49,178 nucleotides of DNA from Micromonospora sp. BL4 (lineage in GTDB: Bacteria; Actinomycetota; Actinomycetes; Mycobacteriales; Micromonosporaceae), in contig NZ_RCVJ01000209.1 in NCBI RefSeq assembly GCF_003667505.1, positions 1 through 49,178 on the forward strand, read 5' to 3'. Shown in pieces: positions 23,679 through 31,802 of this stretch. The notes under the pieces were generated by a model. It did no database searches, was not told the DNA's origin, and worked only from the letters and a program-made list of their open reading frames with translations. Positions within the stretch are counted from its first letter, which is position 1; each line of letters opens with the position of its first letter. Made by a program: the position numbers and the translations under genes.

Positions 23679-24749
23679 GTGTATCGGTACGAGTCCGATG
23701 AGGACGCTTTCGCGGAGTACCCGGATGACGGGTCCGACCTGTCCGTGCCCGGCGGTCCGCCTCCGCCGGCCGGGCCCTCGCCGTCGCGCTTCCCGACCCC
23801 GTCGCTGCGCCGGACGAACCAGATCGCGCTGCCGTCGTCCCCTCCGCCGCCGGCCCGTGCCGAGATTCCGCCCGCCGCGCCGCCCGCCGCGCCACGCGAC
23901 CAGGTCTACAGCTCGGCAGAGCCGATCGAGCCGTCCTCCCGCCGGGGCGGTGGCCGGCTCTGGCAGGTGCTGATCGGCGGCGCGGCCGTGCTGGTCCTCC
24001 TCGCACTCTGCGGCCTGGGCGCCGCCGCGCTGCTGGTGGAGCGCGACCCACAGCCGCAGGCCACCCCGACGTACCAGCCGAACGCCGCCGCGTCCGCCCC
24101 CACGGAGGAACGGCAGGACCTCGACTCCCGGGACACCGACCAGGCACCGCTCACCGCCAAGGAACTCTTCCCCGCCAAGGAGCTGAAGGTCACCGACGGC
24201 CAGCCGGGCTACCAGGTGCTCACGAAACACTCGAGCGGCAGTTGCGCCGTCGCCGCCACCGGCGAGGTCGCCGACCTACTGGTCCGGCTCGGCTGCAACC
24301 AGGTGGTCCGGGCCACGCTGCGGGCACCCGGCGGCGACCATCTCGTCACCACCGGGCTGTTCAACCTCACCGACAAGGTGAGCGCGGAACGGGCCCGGGA
24401 CCGGATCCGGCAACTGCTCGACGAGCGGCAGGGCCGGTTCCGGGGGCTGGTCGGCAAGGAAGGCGACGGCACCGAGGTGGTGGCCACCGCCCCGGCCCGG
24501 GTCGGTTGGCAGGTCCGCGGCCACTACCTGGCGTACGCGCTGGTGGTCCGCACGGACGGCGTCGCCGTCAAGTCCGGCGACACCACGATCCGGGAGATCC
24601 TGTTCGACATGATCGAGCTGCACCTCAGCCGGGGTGTGCTGCAACGGCGGGCCGACGGCGGCACGGCCGCGCAGCCGACGGTGGCGCCGACCGGGAGCAG
24701 CGGCAGCCAGAGCGGCAGCACCGGCGACGACGAACTACCGGGCGACTGA
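23676..24749 (+). CDS. Single-pass membrane protein with proline-rich cytoplasmic N-terminus
   Basis: A 357-residue protein of unknown family. Residues 1-90 are acidic then Pro/Ala-rich (PPPPAGPSPSRFP, PPAAPPAAP). One transmembrane helix lies at about 97-122 (VLIGGAAVLVLLALCGLGAAALLVE), after a basic RRGGGR, so the C-terminus should face outside. The extracytoplasmic domain (about 160-325) has two Cys residues (SGSCAVAA and RLGCNQVVR) that could pair, and an all-beta/alpha look. The tail is Ser/Gly-rich. ATG 23676 fits a leaderless promoter; an in-frame ATG at 23655 with a close AAGGGA is an alternative. The layout resembles actinobacterial membrane-anchored sensors, but no function can be named. 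Confidence 0.8.
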   Translation: MVYRYESDEDAFAEYPDDGSDLSVPGGPPPPAGPSPSRFPTPSLRRTNQIALPSSPPPPARAEIPPAAPPAAPRDQVYSSAEPIEPSSRRGGGRLWQVLIGGAAVLVLLALCGLGAAALLVERDPQPQATPTYQPNAAASAPTEERQDLDSRDTDQAPLTAKELFPAKELKVTDGQPGYQVLTKHSSGSCAVAATGEVADLLVRLGCNQVVRATLRAPGGDHLVTTGLFNLTDKVSAERARDRIRQLLDERQGRFRGLVGKEGDGTEVVATAPARVGWQVRGHYLAYALVVRTDGVAVKSGDTTIREILFDMIELHLSRGVLQRRADGGTAAQPTVAPTGSSGSQSGSTGDDELPGD

Positions 24750-24761
24750 CCGCACCCCCGC

Positions 24762-24784
24762 CGTCCGCGGTCACCGCGACGGGA
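24762..24784. terminator. Small stem-loop between convergent genes
   Basis: CCGT and CCGCGG arms around a TCA loop lie between the plus-strand stop at 24749 and the minus-strand truA stop at 24803. The stem is short and its confidence is modest. Confidence 0.45.
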
Positions 24785-24802
24785 CGTCCGCGCTCGGCGC
24801 GG

Positions 24803-25633
24803 TCAGCCCTCCACGGGGACCCGCAGCCGGCGGGTGAGGTCGGCGCGGCGGGCGTACTCGGCCGGATCGGCCGGGTAGCCGACCTCGACCAGGGTCAGCC
24901 CGTGCGCCGGGGCCACGGTCACCTCGCTGGACCGCTCCCGACGGGTCAGCAGGGTGCCCGGCCACTCCACCGGGCGGCGGCCGTCCCCGGCCACCAGCAT
25001 CGCGCCCACCAGGCTGCGCACCATCGCCTGGCAGAACGCGTCCGCCTGCACGGTGGCGACCAGGATGCCGTCCGGGTCGCGGCGCCAGTCCAGCCGGGTC
25101 ACCTCGCGCAGCGTCGTCGCGTTCTCCTTGCGCCGGCAGTACGCGGCGAAGTCGTGCTCCCCCACCAGGCCGGCCGCCGCGGCGTTCAGCGCCGCCAGGT
25201 CCAGGGGCCTCGGCCAGGCCAGCACCTCGTGCCGGCGCAGCGGCTCCGCGCCGTACCGGGCGTCGGTGACCCGGTACTCGTAGCGGCGGAAGGTGGCCGA
25301 GAACCGGGCGTCGAAGTCGGCAGGCACCTCGGTCATCTCCCGCACCCGGACGTCGGTGGGGAGCAGCCGGGCCAGCCGTCGCAGGAGCCGACCCTCGTGC
25401 TGCCGCCACACCTCGGCGGGCAGGTCGAGGTGGCAGACCTGCCCGGTGGCGTGGACCCCCGCGTCGGTCCGCCCGGCGACGGTCATTCCGGTGGCCGTGC
25501 CGGCGCCGAGGACCAGGTCCAGGGTCTCGACGAGCACCCCGGCGACGGTGCGCCGGGTCGGTTGGGCGGCCCAGCCGGAGAAGCCGGTGCCGTCGTACGA
25601 GACATCCAGCCGCAGCCGGATCCGCTCGTCCAC
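24803..25633 (-). CDS. truA: tRNA pseudouridine(38-40) synthase TruA
   Basis: A 276-residue pseudouridine synthase acting on the tRNA anticodon stem-loop. The catalytic Asp57 lies in the invariant GRTDAGVHA. RLDVSYDGTGFSGWAAQ, RFSATFRRYEYR and FCQAMVRSLVGAM are family segments. The GTG start at 25633 is set by AGGAGG 6 nt upstream; upstream in-frame residues are not conserved. It lies 68 bp after rplQ across a strong stem-loop, so its expression may be attenuated relative to the ribosomal genes. This is the normal actinobacterial position. Confidence 0.95.
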   Translation of the reverse strand: MDERIRLRLDVSYDGTGFSGWAAQPTRRTVAGVLVETLDLVLGAGTATGMTVAGRTDAGVHATGQVCHLDLPAEVWRQHEGRLLRRLARLLPTDVRVREMTEVPADFDARFSATFRRYEYRVTDARYGAEPLRRHEVLAWPRPLDLAALNAAAAGLVGEHDFAAYCRRKENATTLREVTRLDWRRDPDGILVATVQADAFCQAMVRSLVGAMLVAGDGRRPVEWPGTLLTRRERSSEVTVAPAHGLTLVEVGYPADPAEYARRADLTRRLRVPVEG

Positions 25634-25653
25634 CTCGTACCTCCTGTTACGGG

Positions 25654-25688
25654 TCGGGCCCGGCACCCCGATGGGGTGCCGGGCCCGA
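25654..25688 (-). terminator. Strong stem-loop between rplQ and truA
   Basis: A perfect 16-bp stem (25654-25669 with 25673-25688) has a GAT loop. It probably marks the main 3' end of the alpha operon, with read-through or processing for truA. Confidence 0.85.
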
Positions 25689-25701
25689 ACGATGCCCGAG
25701 A

Positions 25702-26262
25702 TCAGGCCTTGTTCTCCTCGGTGGCGAGGTCGCTGTCCTCGCGCGCCTCGGCGGTGTCGCCGGACGCCGAGACCGGCGGCTCCGCATCCTGGTCGGAGTT
25801 CTCCGACCGCGGGGCCTCCTCAGCCGGGGCGAGCGCCTCGACCTTGTCCTGCTGCGCGGCCTTGCGGGCGGCGGTCTTCTTGTTCGCCTTCGGCTCGGCG
25901 ACCTGAAGCTCCTCCACCAGCTCGATGACCACCATCGGCGCGTTGTCACCCTTGCGCGGACCGGTCTTCACGATCCGGGTGTAACCGCCGGGGCGGTTGG
26001 CGTACCGGGGCGCGATCTGGTCGAACAGGGCGTAGACAACGTCCTTGTCCTTGACCACGCCCAGCACCCGCCGCCGTGCGGCCAGGTCACCGCGCTTGGC
26101 CTTGGTGATGAGCTGCTCGGCCAGCGGACGCAGCCGCCGGGCCTTCGTCTCGGTGGTCTTGATCTTGCCGTGCTGGAACAGCGCGGTGGCCAGGTTGGCC
26201 AGCATCAGCCGCTCGTGCGCGGGGCTGCCGCCGAGGCGGGGGCCCTTGGTGGGCGTGGGCAT
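25702..26262 (-). CDS. rplQ: 50S ribosomal protein L17 with acidic C-terminal extension
   Basis: A 186-residue protein. The L17 core (residues 1-118) begins MPTPTKGPRLGGSPAHERLMLANLA and contains GGYTRIVKTGPRKGDNAPM. An Ala/Glu/Asp-rich tail of about 65 residues (QVAEPKANKK to ATEENKA) extends beyond the usual 115-130 residue bacterial length. Such tails occur in other actinobacterial L17 proteins. It is last of the ribosomal genes, 34 bp after rpoA. Confidence 0.98.
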   Translation of the reverse strand: MPTPTKGPRLGGSPAHERLMLANLATALFQHGKIKTTETKARRLRPLAEQLITKAKRGDLAARRRVLGVVKDKDVVYALFDQIAPRYANRPGGYTRIVKTGPRKGDNAPMVVIELVEELQVAEPKANKKTAARKAAQQDKVEALAPAEEAPRSENSDQDAEPPVSASGDTAEAREDSDLATEENKA

Positions 26263-26296
26263 GCTTGGTGCTCCTCAGTTGTGGCGGCAGCGCGGA

Positions 26297-27319
26297 CTAG
26301 AGCTGCTCGGTCTCGCGGTAGTCGTCGGTGTCGTAGTCGGCCTCGCCGAAGGTGTCCACGACGTGCGCCGGGTCGAAGTTCGGGGCCGAGTCCTTCAGCC
26401 CGAGACCCATCCCGGCGAGCTTCATCTTGACCTCGTCGATCGACTTCTGACCGAAGTTGCGGATGTCGAGGAGGTCGGCCTCGGTACGCCCGATGAGCTC
26501 ACCAACGGTGTTGATGCCCTCGCGCTTGAGGCAGTTGTAGGAGCGAACGGTGAGGTCCAGCTCCTCGATCGGCAGGGCGAGGTCCGCCGCCAGCTGGGCG
26601 TCCTGCGGGGACGGCCCGATGTCGATACCCTCGGCGGTCTCGTCCAGCTCCCGGGCCAGACCGAACAGCTCCACCAGCGTCGAACCGGCGGAGGCCAGCG
26701 CGGTACGCGGGCCCATCGACGGCTTGGTCTCGACGTCGATGATCAGCCGGTCGAAGTCGGTCCGCTGCTCGACGCGGGTCGCCTCGACGCGGTAGGTCAC
26801 CTTCAGCACCGGCGAGTAGATCGAGTCGACCGGGATACGGCCGATCTCGGCGCCGGACTGCTTGTTCTGCGCCGCCGTCACGTAACCCCGGCCCCGCTCG
26901 ACGGTCAGCTCCATGTCGAGCCGACCCTTGCCGTTGAGGGTGGCGAGCTTCAGATCCGGGTTGTGCACCGAGACGCCGGCCGGGGGCTGGATGTCACCCG
27001 CGGTCACGTCGCCCGGGCCCTGCTTGCGCAGGTACATGCTGACCGGCTCGTCGTGCTCGGAGCTGACCGTGAGCTCCTTGATGTTCATGACGAGCTCGAC
27101 CACGTCCTCCTTGACACCGGGGATCGTGGTGAACTCGTGCAGCACGCCGTCGATCTTGATCGACGTCACCGCCGCGCCCGGGATCGACGACAGCAGCGTG
27201 CGCCGCAGCGAGTTGCCCAGGGTGTAGCCGAAGCCCGGCTCGAGCGGCTCGATGGCGAACCGGGAGCGGGTCTCGCTGATCGACTCCTCAGAGAGGGACG
27301 GTCGCTGGCTGATGAGCAT
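26297..27319 (-). CDS. rpoA: RNA polymerase alpha subunit
   Basis: A 340-residue core RNA polymerase subunit. The N-terminal dimerisation/assembly domain (1-230, with FAIEPLEPGFGYTLGNSLRRTLLSS) is followed by a linker and the C-terminal HhH domain (about 250-315, with SYNCLKREGINTVGELIGRTEADLLDIRNFG) that binds UP elements and activators. The length matches other actinobacterial alpha subunits. ATG 27319 follows an A/G-rich SD. A stem-loop in the rpsD-rpoA gap may tune its level relative to the r-proteins. Confidence 0.99.
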   Translation of the reverse strand: MLISQRPSLSEESISETRSRFAIEPLEPGFGYTLGNSLRRTLLSSIPGAAVTSIKIDGVLHEFTTIPGVKEDVVELVMNIKELTVSSEHDEPVSMYLRKQGPGDVTAGDIQPPAGVSVHNPDLKLATLNGKGRLDMELTVERGRGYVTAAQNKQSGAEIGRIPVDSIYSPVLKVTYRVEATRVEQRTDFDRLIIDVETKPSMGPRTALASAGSTLVELFGLARELDETAEGIDIGPSPQDAQLAADLALPIEELDLTVRSYNCLKREGINTVGELIGRTEADLLDIRNFGQKSIDEVKMKLAGMGLGLKDSAPNFDPAHVVDTFGEADYDTDDYRETEQL

Positions 27320-27375
27320 GTCTTCTCTTCTCTTCCGGGGCGCCCGCTATTTGACGCCCACGACACAAACTGTTC

Positions 27376-27405
27376 CGGTGGCCCGCCCTGGAGGGCGGGC
27401 CACCG
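27376..27405 (-). terminator. Stem-loop in the rpsD-rpoA gap
   Basis: 14-bp arms (27376-27389 with 27392-27405) and a minimal loop lie between the rpsD stop and the rpoA start. It is a likely attenuator or processing site rather than a full stop. Confidence 0.7.
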
Positions 27406-27418
27406 CAACGAGCTCTGA

Positions 27419-28045
27419 CTACTTGGAGTAGAGCTCGACGATCAGCTGCTCCTGGACCTGCGTGTCGATGACCTGCCGGGCCGGGAGCGAGTGCACCAGG
27501 ATCTTCATCTGGCTGGGGATGGCCTCGAGCCAGGCCGGGACCGCGCGCGAGCCCGCCTGAGCCTGCGCCACGACGAACGGGGTGAGCTCCTTGCTCTTGC
27601 CCCGGACCTCGATGATGTCGTGCTCCTTGACGCGGTACGACGGGATGTCGACCTTCTTGCCGTTCACCGTGAAGTGACCGTGCTTCACCAGCTGGCGGGC
27701 CATGTCCCGCGAGTGGGCGTAGCCGGCCCGGTAAACGACGTTGTCAAGCCGCGACTCGAGGATCTGCAGGAGGACCTCACCGGTCTTGGCCTGCTTGCCA
27801 ACGGCTTCCTCGTAGTAACCGCGGAACTGCTTCTCCAGCACGCCGTAGACGCGGCGGGCCTTCTGCTTCTCACGGAGCTGGAGCAGGTACTCCGTCTCCT
27901 TGGTGCGGCCGCGGCCGTGCTGCCCGGGCGGGAACGGCCGGGACTCGAACGGGCACTTCGGACCATCGCACTTGCTGCCCTTGAGGAACAGCTTCATCTT
28001 CTCCCGCCGGCAACGGCGGCAGTCAGCACCGGTGTAACGAGCCAT
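27419..28045 (-). CDS. rpsD: 30S ribosomal protein S4 (zinc-binding C+ form)
   Basis: A 208-residue primary 16S rRNA-binding protein. The N-terminus has the four-Cys zinc site (Cys9, Cys12, Cys26, Cys31: ADCRRCRRE and KCDGPKC). The S4 RNA-binding domain (about 95-160) includes ESRLDNVVYRAG and QLVKHGHFTVNGKKVDIPS. In other bacteria S4 autoregulates the alpha operon; no such leader could be recognised here. Confidence 0.99.
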   Translation of the reverse strand: MARYTGADCRRCRREKMKLFLKGSKCDGPKCPFESRPFPPGQHGRGRTKETEYLLQLREKQKARRVYGVLEKQFRGYYEEAVGKQAKTGEVLLQILESRLDNVVYRAGYAHSRDMARQLVKHGHFTVNGKKVDIPSYRVKEHDIIEVRGKSKELTPFVVAQAQAGSRAVPAWLEAIPSQMKILVHSLPARQVIDTQVQEQLIVELYSK

Positions 28046-28058
28046 CTCTCTCTACCTC

Positions 28059-28466
28059 TCAGACCCGGCGACGCTTCGGCGGACGGCATCCGTTGTGCGG
28101 CTGCGGGGTGACGTCGGAGATCTGCCCGACCTCGAGGCCCACGGCCTGCAGCGAACGGATGGCGGTCTCCCGGCCGGAGCCGGGGCCCTTGACAAACACG
28201 TCGACCTTGCGCATGCCGTGCTCCATGGCCCGACGCGCGGCGGCCTCGGCGGCCAGCTGCGCGGCGAACGGAGTCGACTTGCGGGAGCCCTTGAAGCCCA
28301 CCTGGCCAGCGGAGGCCCAGGAGATGACCGCACCGGTCGGGTCCGTGATGGACACGATGGTGTTGTTGAACGTGCTCTTGATGTGCGCCTGCCCGTGGGC
28401 GACGTTCTTGCGTTCCTTGCGCCGGACCTTCTTTACAGCGGCTCCGGCACGAGCCTTCGGTGGCAT
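28059..28466 (-). CDS. rpsK: 30S ribosomal protein S11
   Basis: A 135-residue platform protein. The [21 protein letters not shown] and [18 protein letters not shown] motifs are intact, with the conserved C-terminal [21 protein letters not shown] lies about 12 nt before the ATG. It is 13 bp upstream of rpsD. Confidence 0.99.
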
Positions 28467-28583
28467 AAGTCTGTGCGCTCCTGAATGGGTTCTGGCTTGT
28501 CGCCCCGTTGATTACGTAGACACCGGTTCCGGTTGGAGCCCGGCCTACATCGGCGGAGAGCGACCAGAATTCCGGTTTAAGAA

Positions 28584-28964
28584 TTACTTCTTGCCGGGCT
28601 TCTTCTTGCCGGCGACGGTCCGCTTCGGGCCCTTCCGGGTCCGGGCGTTGGTCTTGGTCCGCTGGCCACGCACGGGCAGGCCCCGGCGGTGCCGGATGCC
28701 GGCGTAGCAGCCGATCTCAACCTTGCGGCGGATGTCAGCGGCGACCTCGCGGCGCAGGTCGCCTTCAACCTTGTAGTTGCCCTCGATGTGGTCGCGGAGC
28801 TGCACGAGCTCCTCGTCCGTGAGGTCCCGAGCGCGCTTGTCCGGCGAGATGCCGGTGGCGGCGAGTGTCTCCAGGGCGCGGGTACGACCGACCCCGAAGA
28901 TGTAGGTGAGCGCGATCTCCATCCGCTTCTCGCGGGGGAGGTCCACGCCGACTAGACGTGCCAT
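28584..28964 (-). CDS. rpsM: 30S ribosomal protein S13
   Basis: A 126-residue head protein contacting tRNA and bridge B1. It begins MARLVGVDLPREKRMEIALTYI, carries GRTRALETLAATGI and RHRRGLPVRGQRTKTNARTRKGP, and ends in a basic KKPGKK tail. It is separated from rpmJ by 263 bp with hairpins, and from rpsK by 117 bp. Confidence 0.99.
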   Translation of the reverse strand: MARLVGVDLPREKRMEIALTYIFGVGRTRALETLAATGISPDKRARDLTDEELVQLRDHIEGNYKVEGDLRREVAADIRRKVEIGCYAGIRHRRGLPVRGQRTKTNARTRKGPKRTVAGKKKPGKK

Positions 28965-29195
28965 GTGCGGGCGTACTCCTCGTGATGTGTGGCGGAGGTG
29001 TGGACCCGTCCCACCCCGCTACCGGCCGTCCCGTCTTTCCGACGCTGTCAGCGCCGGCGACCGGGATCGGTCGCTGCCCAAGCGGGCCCCGGCCTCCGAC
29101 CGGGGGTCAGCCACGCAGGAGTACGTCTCGCGTACCGCTCGTGGCTGGGACGAGCATGTGTGTTGTGTGTCGCTGGGGATCTGCCCGGGCCAACA

Positions 29196-29221
29196 CCATC
29201 CGGCCGCGTTCGGCCGGATGG
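29196..29221 (-). terminator. Stem-loop just after rpmJ
   Basis: A perfect 11-bp stem (29196-29206 with 29211-29221) with a 4-nt loop is extended by outer CTGCCC/GGGCAG pairing. It starts 7 nt past the rpmJ stop. With the long gap to rpsM, it suggests partial termination and possibly a separate rpsM promoter. Confidence 0.75.
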
Positions 29222-29227
29222 GCAGAA

Positions 29228-29341
29228 TCAGCCCTGGCGCTGCTTGTGGCGCGGGTCGGTGCAGATGACCATGACCCGGCCGTGCCGGCGGATCACCCGG
29301 CACTTGTTGCAGATCCTCTTGACGCTCGGCTTGACCTTCAC
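29228..29341 (-). CDS. rpmJ: 50S ribosomal protein L36 (zinc-binding form)
   Basis: A 37-residue protein beginning with GTG: VKVKPSVKRICNKCRVIRRHGRVMV and so on, ending KQRQG. The zinc ribbon CxxC then CX12C and His (ICNKC, ICTDPRH) is intact. GTG 29341 is chosen because it gives the standard 37-residue length; an in-frame ATG six codons upstream (MGSKAT) would extend it. It is 91 bp after infA. Confidence 0.96.
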   Translation of the reverse strand: MKVKPSVKRICNKCRVIRRHGRVMVICTDPRHKQRQG

Positions 29342-29432
29342 GGTTGCCTTACTTCCCATCTGGCCCGGGGACGCGCGAAGCGCGAGACCGGACGTCGAAG
29401 ACGGACACGGGACTTCCCGGCCGTCGTCAGGA

Positions 29433-29654
29433 CTACTTGTAGCGGTAGACGATGCGCCCGCGGGTCAGGTCGTACGGCGAGAGTTCGACGACGACCCGGT
29501 CCTCCGGCAGGATGCGGATGTAGTGCTGCCGCATCTTGCCGCTGATGTGAGCCAGCACCTTGTGGCCGTTCGCGAGCTCCACCCGGAACATGGCGTTCGG
29601 CAGGGGCTCGATGACCCGACCCTCGATCTCAATGGCTCCGTCTTTTTTCGGCAT
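29433..29654 (-). CDS. infA: Translation initiation factor IF-1
   Basis: A 73-residue single OB-fold protein that binds the 30S A site. It begins MPKKDGAIEIEGRVIEPLPNA, contains FRVELANGHKVLAHISGKMR, and ends LSPYDLTRGRIVYRYK, the standard sequence. GGAGG lies very close to the ATG. Confidence 0.99.
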   Translation of the reverse strand: MPKKDGAIEIEGRVIEPLPNAMFRVELANGHKVLAHISGKMRQHYIRILPEDRVVVELSPYDLTRGRIVYRYK

Positions 29655-29809
29655 GTCCTCCGCTGTCCTGACGTCGATTGCTCCGGGCGGCCCACAACGC
29701 CTTACACGGGTAACTGACCAAGATCAGAAAGCCCGCGCCAGCCGCGGCTCCAGCTCCCACCGAAGCGCAGGGTGGGCATGCCGGAGTGGACGCTGTGCGC
29801 CGATCAGAA

Positions 29810-29839
29810 AGTGTACGCCGGCCTGCGCGTGGTCGCCAA
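29810..29839 (-). promoter_or_regulatory. Candidate promoter of the infA-rpmJ-alpha operon
   Basis: On the minus strand TTGGCG (29839-29834) and TACACT (29815-29810) have an 18-bp spacing. The start would be near 29803, leaving a leader of about 150 nt that contains a CTGATCTTGGTCAG near-palindrome. Confidence 0.5.
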
Positions 29840-29929
29840 ACCGGCCACCCACCGCACGCTGTGTCGGTGCCGCTCCCCCGGTCCGGGCTCCCGATGATCT
29901 CCGTCGACGCCGGCTCGCCCGCCCGCGGG

Positions 29930-30520
29930 TCAGCCCGCCGGGCGCGGCTCGTCCCGTTCGTCTGGTTCACCGGCGCGCAGCTCCCGCCGCCGTTCCCGCT
30001 TCGCCCGCTTGCGCTCCCGGCGGCGTTGCCGCTCGATCGCCTGGCGCCGGGGCTCTCCCCCGGCCAGCCCGGTGACCGTGCGGACCACCAGCACCGCGCC
30101 CCACGGACCGGCCACCCAGGCCGGCCAGAAGTAGAGCAGGTCCCGGCTGAGCAGCGAGGTCACCGCCCAGATGGTCACCACGATGGCGATCACCTTCAGG
30201 TACGGCAGCCACACCTCGGCCAGCCAGCGCGCCGTGACCCCACCGGCCGCCGCGACGGGACGGCCCGCCACAGCGCCGTCCAGCGGCCCGGCGGCCGGCG
30301 CGGTGACCGGCGCCAGCGTCGAGTGCTCCGGGGGCGCTACCGGTGGCAGATCGGTCAGCAGGGCGTCCAGTTCGGCATAGGTGCGCGCGGCGTAGGCCCG
30401 CTGCAACCGCTCGTCGTACTCGTGCAGGTCCAGTCGGCCCTCGCCGAGGGCCACCCGCAGCCGATCGGCAACCGCCTCACGGTCCGAGTCCGCGGCTCGC
30501 ATCCCGTCGCGCCCGTTCAT
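29930..30520 (-). CDS. DUF1707 domain membrane protein
   Basis: A 196-residue protein. The N-terminal DUF1707 motif MRAADSDREAVADRLRVALGEGRLDLHEYDERLQRAYAA-type segment (residues 7-50) is followed by a Pro/Ala linker. Two hydrophobic helices (WLPYLKVIAIVVTIWAVTSLL and LLYFWPAWVAGPWGAVLVV) and a highly basic tail (RQRRRERKRAKRERRREL) complete it. DUF1707 proteins are common and uncharacterised in actinobacteria. ATG 30520 is chosen; ATG 30532 and 30502 are alternatives and no SD decides. It is inserted between map and infA, outside the standard ribosomal set. Confidence 0.85.
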   Translation of the reverse strand: MNGRDGMRAADSDREAVADRLRVALGEGRLDLHEYDERLQRAYAARTYAELDALLTDLPPVAPPEHSTLAPVTAPAAGPLDGAVAGRPVAAAGGVTARWLAEVWLPYLKVIAIVVTIWAVTSLLSRDLLYFWPAWVAGPWGAVLVVRTVTGLAGGEPRRQAIERQRRRERKRAKRERRRELRAGEPDERDEPRPAG

Positions 30521-30863
30521 GCCGGCAAGCATGCCACCGTCACGCCAGTGGCGTCGGACCCGATCGCCCCTTGATCCACCCGGGTCGGCCCGCTGTGGTC
30601 GCGGCCCGCCGGCGCTCCCCCGTCCGAGCCGGGACATCGCCCGCCGCGGTTGACCGGTCCTCCCCCGCGCTCCCATCCGGGTGGCTGGAATCACATCCGC
30701 GGTGGGTCGACCGGTGCCGCCGCGCCCCCGGCGGGACCGCCCGAGACCAGGCCGCCGGGCCCGCCGCGCTCCCGGCCGGACCGCCCGAGACCAGGCCGCC
30801 GGGCCCGCCGCGCTCCCGGCCGGACCGCCAGGACCAGGCCGCCGGGTTATGCGATCGGGGCGG
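30521..30863. other. Intergenic gap between map and the DUF1707 gene
   Basis: No gene is supported. The part nearest map (30734-30846) is a 44-bp GC-rich tandem repeat. The rest shows no clear promoter or hairpin to me. Confidence 0.6.
30734..30846. repeat. 44-bp tandem repeat, 2 full copies plus a partial copy
   Basis: Units start at 30734, 30778 and 30822, all with GGACCGCC. The first two are identical over 44 bp; the third breaks off at about 25 bp with a small deletion. The period is not a multiple of three, which fits noncoding DNA. It lies just past the map stop. Confidence 0.93.
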
Positions 30864-31715
30864 TCAGGACGCGGTCGAGGCGGCCGGCTGCCGCGCGGTG
30901 ACCAGATCGCCGAGTCGGGCCCGGCCGCCGTCGAACGCGGTGAGCACCCAGACGCCGTCCGGCAACAGCGCCATCGAATGCTCGACGTGCGCCGCCACCG
31001 ACCCGTCCCGGGTGACGACCGTCCAGCCGTCGGCCAGCTCGACCGTACGCGGCGACGCCATCGTGATCATCGGCTCGATGGCCAGCGCCATGCCGGGGAC
31101 CAGCCGGGGGCCCTTGCCGGGCCGGCCGTGGTTGAGCACGTGCGGGTCCTGGTGCATCTCCGTGCCGATGCCGTGCCCGCCGTAGCCGTCGACGATGCCG
31201 TACCGGCCGCCCTTGCGGACCGCGCTCTCCACAGCGTGCGAGATGTCGGTGAGCCGCCCCTTGCCGCTGGCCGAGCCACGCGCGGCGGCGGCGATGCCGG
31301 CCCACATCGCGTCCTCGGCGACCTCGGCCATCTTGAGCAGCGCCGGGTCGACGTCACCCACCCCGACGGTGATCGCGGAGTCGCCATGCCACCCGTTCAG
31401 CACCGCACCGCAGTCGATGGAGATCAGATCGCCGTCCCGCAGCACCTGCTTTGGCGAGGGGATGGCGTGCACGATCTGCTCGTTCACCGAGGAGCAGATC
31501 GACGCGGGAAAGCCGTGGTAACCCTTGAACGACGGGACGCCACCCGCCTCGCGGATGGTCGACTCGGCGATGGCATCCAGGTCGGCGGTGCTCACACCGG
31601 GCGCCACCGCCTCGCGCATCCGGCGCAGCGCCTCGGCCACCACCAGCCCGGCGGCCCGCATCTTCTCGATCTGGTCAGGGGTCTTCAGCTGGATGTCCAG
31701 CTGGGGACGACGCAT
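30864..31715 (-). CDS. map: Type I methionine aminopeptidase
   Basis: A 283-residue metallopeptidase removing initiator Met. The five metal ligands are visible: Asp in SIDCGAVLNG, Asp in WHGDSAITV, His in GGHGIG, Glu in AIEPMI and Glu in HVEHS. The substrate His lies in YHGFPASICSSVNEQIVHAIP. There is no N-terminal zinc-finger extension, so this is the short MetAP class. It lies 87 bp after adk across a hairpin, the normal spc-operon order. Confidence 0.98.
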   Translation of the reverse strand: MRRPQLDIQLKTPDQIEKMRAAGLVVAEALRRMREAVAPGVSTADLDAIAESTIREAGGVPSFKGYHGFPASICSSVNEQIVHAIPSPKQVLRDGDLISIDCGAVLNGWHGDSAITVGVGDVDPALLKMAEVAEDAMWAGIAAAARGSASGKGRLTDISHAVESAVRKGGRYGIVDGYGGHGIGTEMHQDPHVLNHGRPGKGPRLVPGMALAIEPMITMASPRTVELADGWTVVTRDGSVAAHVEHSMALLPDGVWVLTAFDGGRARLGDLVTARQPAASTAS

Positions 31716-31740
31716 GGAGCGATTACCTTTCGTTGCCGAT

Positions 31741-31769
31741 CAGCGGGGCACGTCGGACGTACCCCGCTG
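31741..31769 (-). terminator. Stem-loop between adk and map
   Basis: 13-nt arms (31741-31753 with 31757-31769) pair perfectly on the minus strand with one G-U wobble and a 3-nt loop. It is a likely attenuator between adk and map. Confidence 0.7.
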
Positions 31770-31802
31770 ACCGCACTCTATCCGCCGTGGCCCGGCCGGA
31801 CC

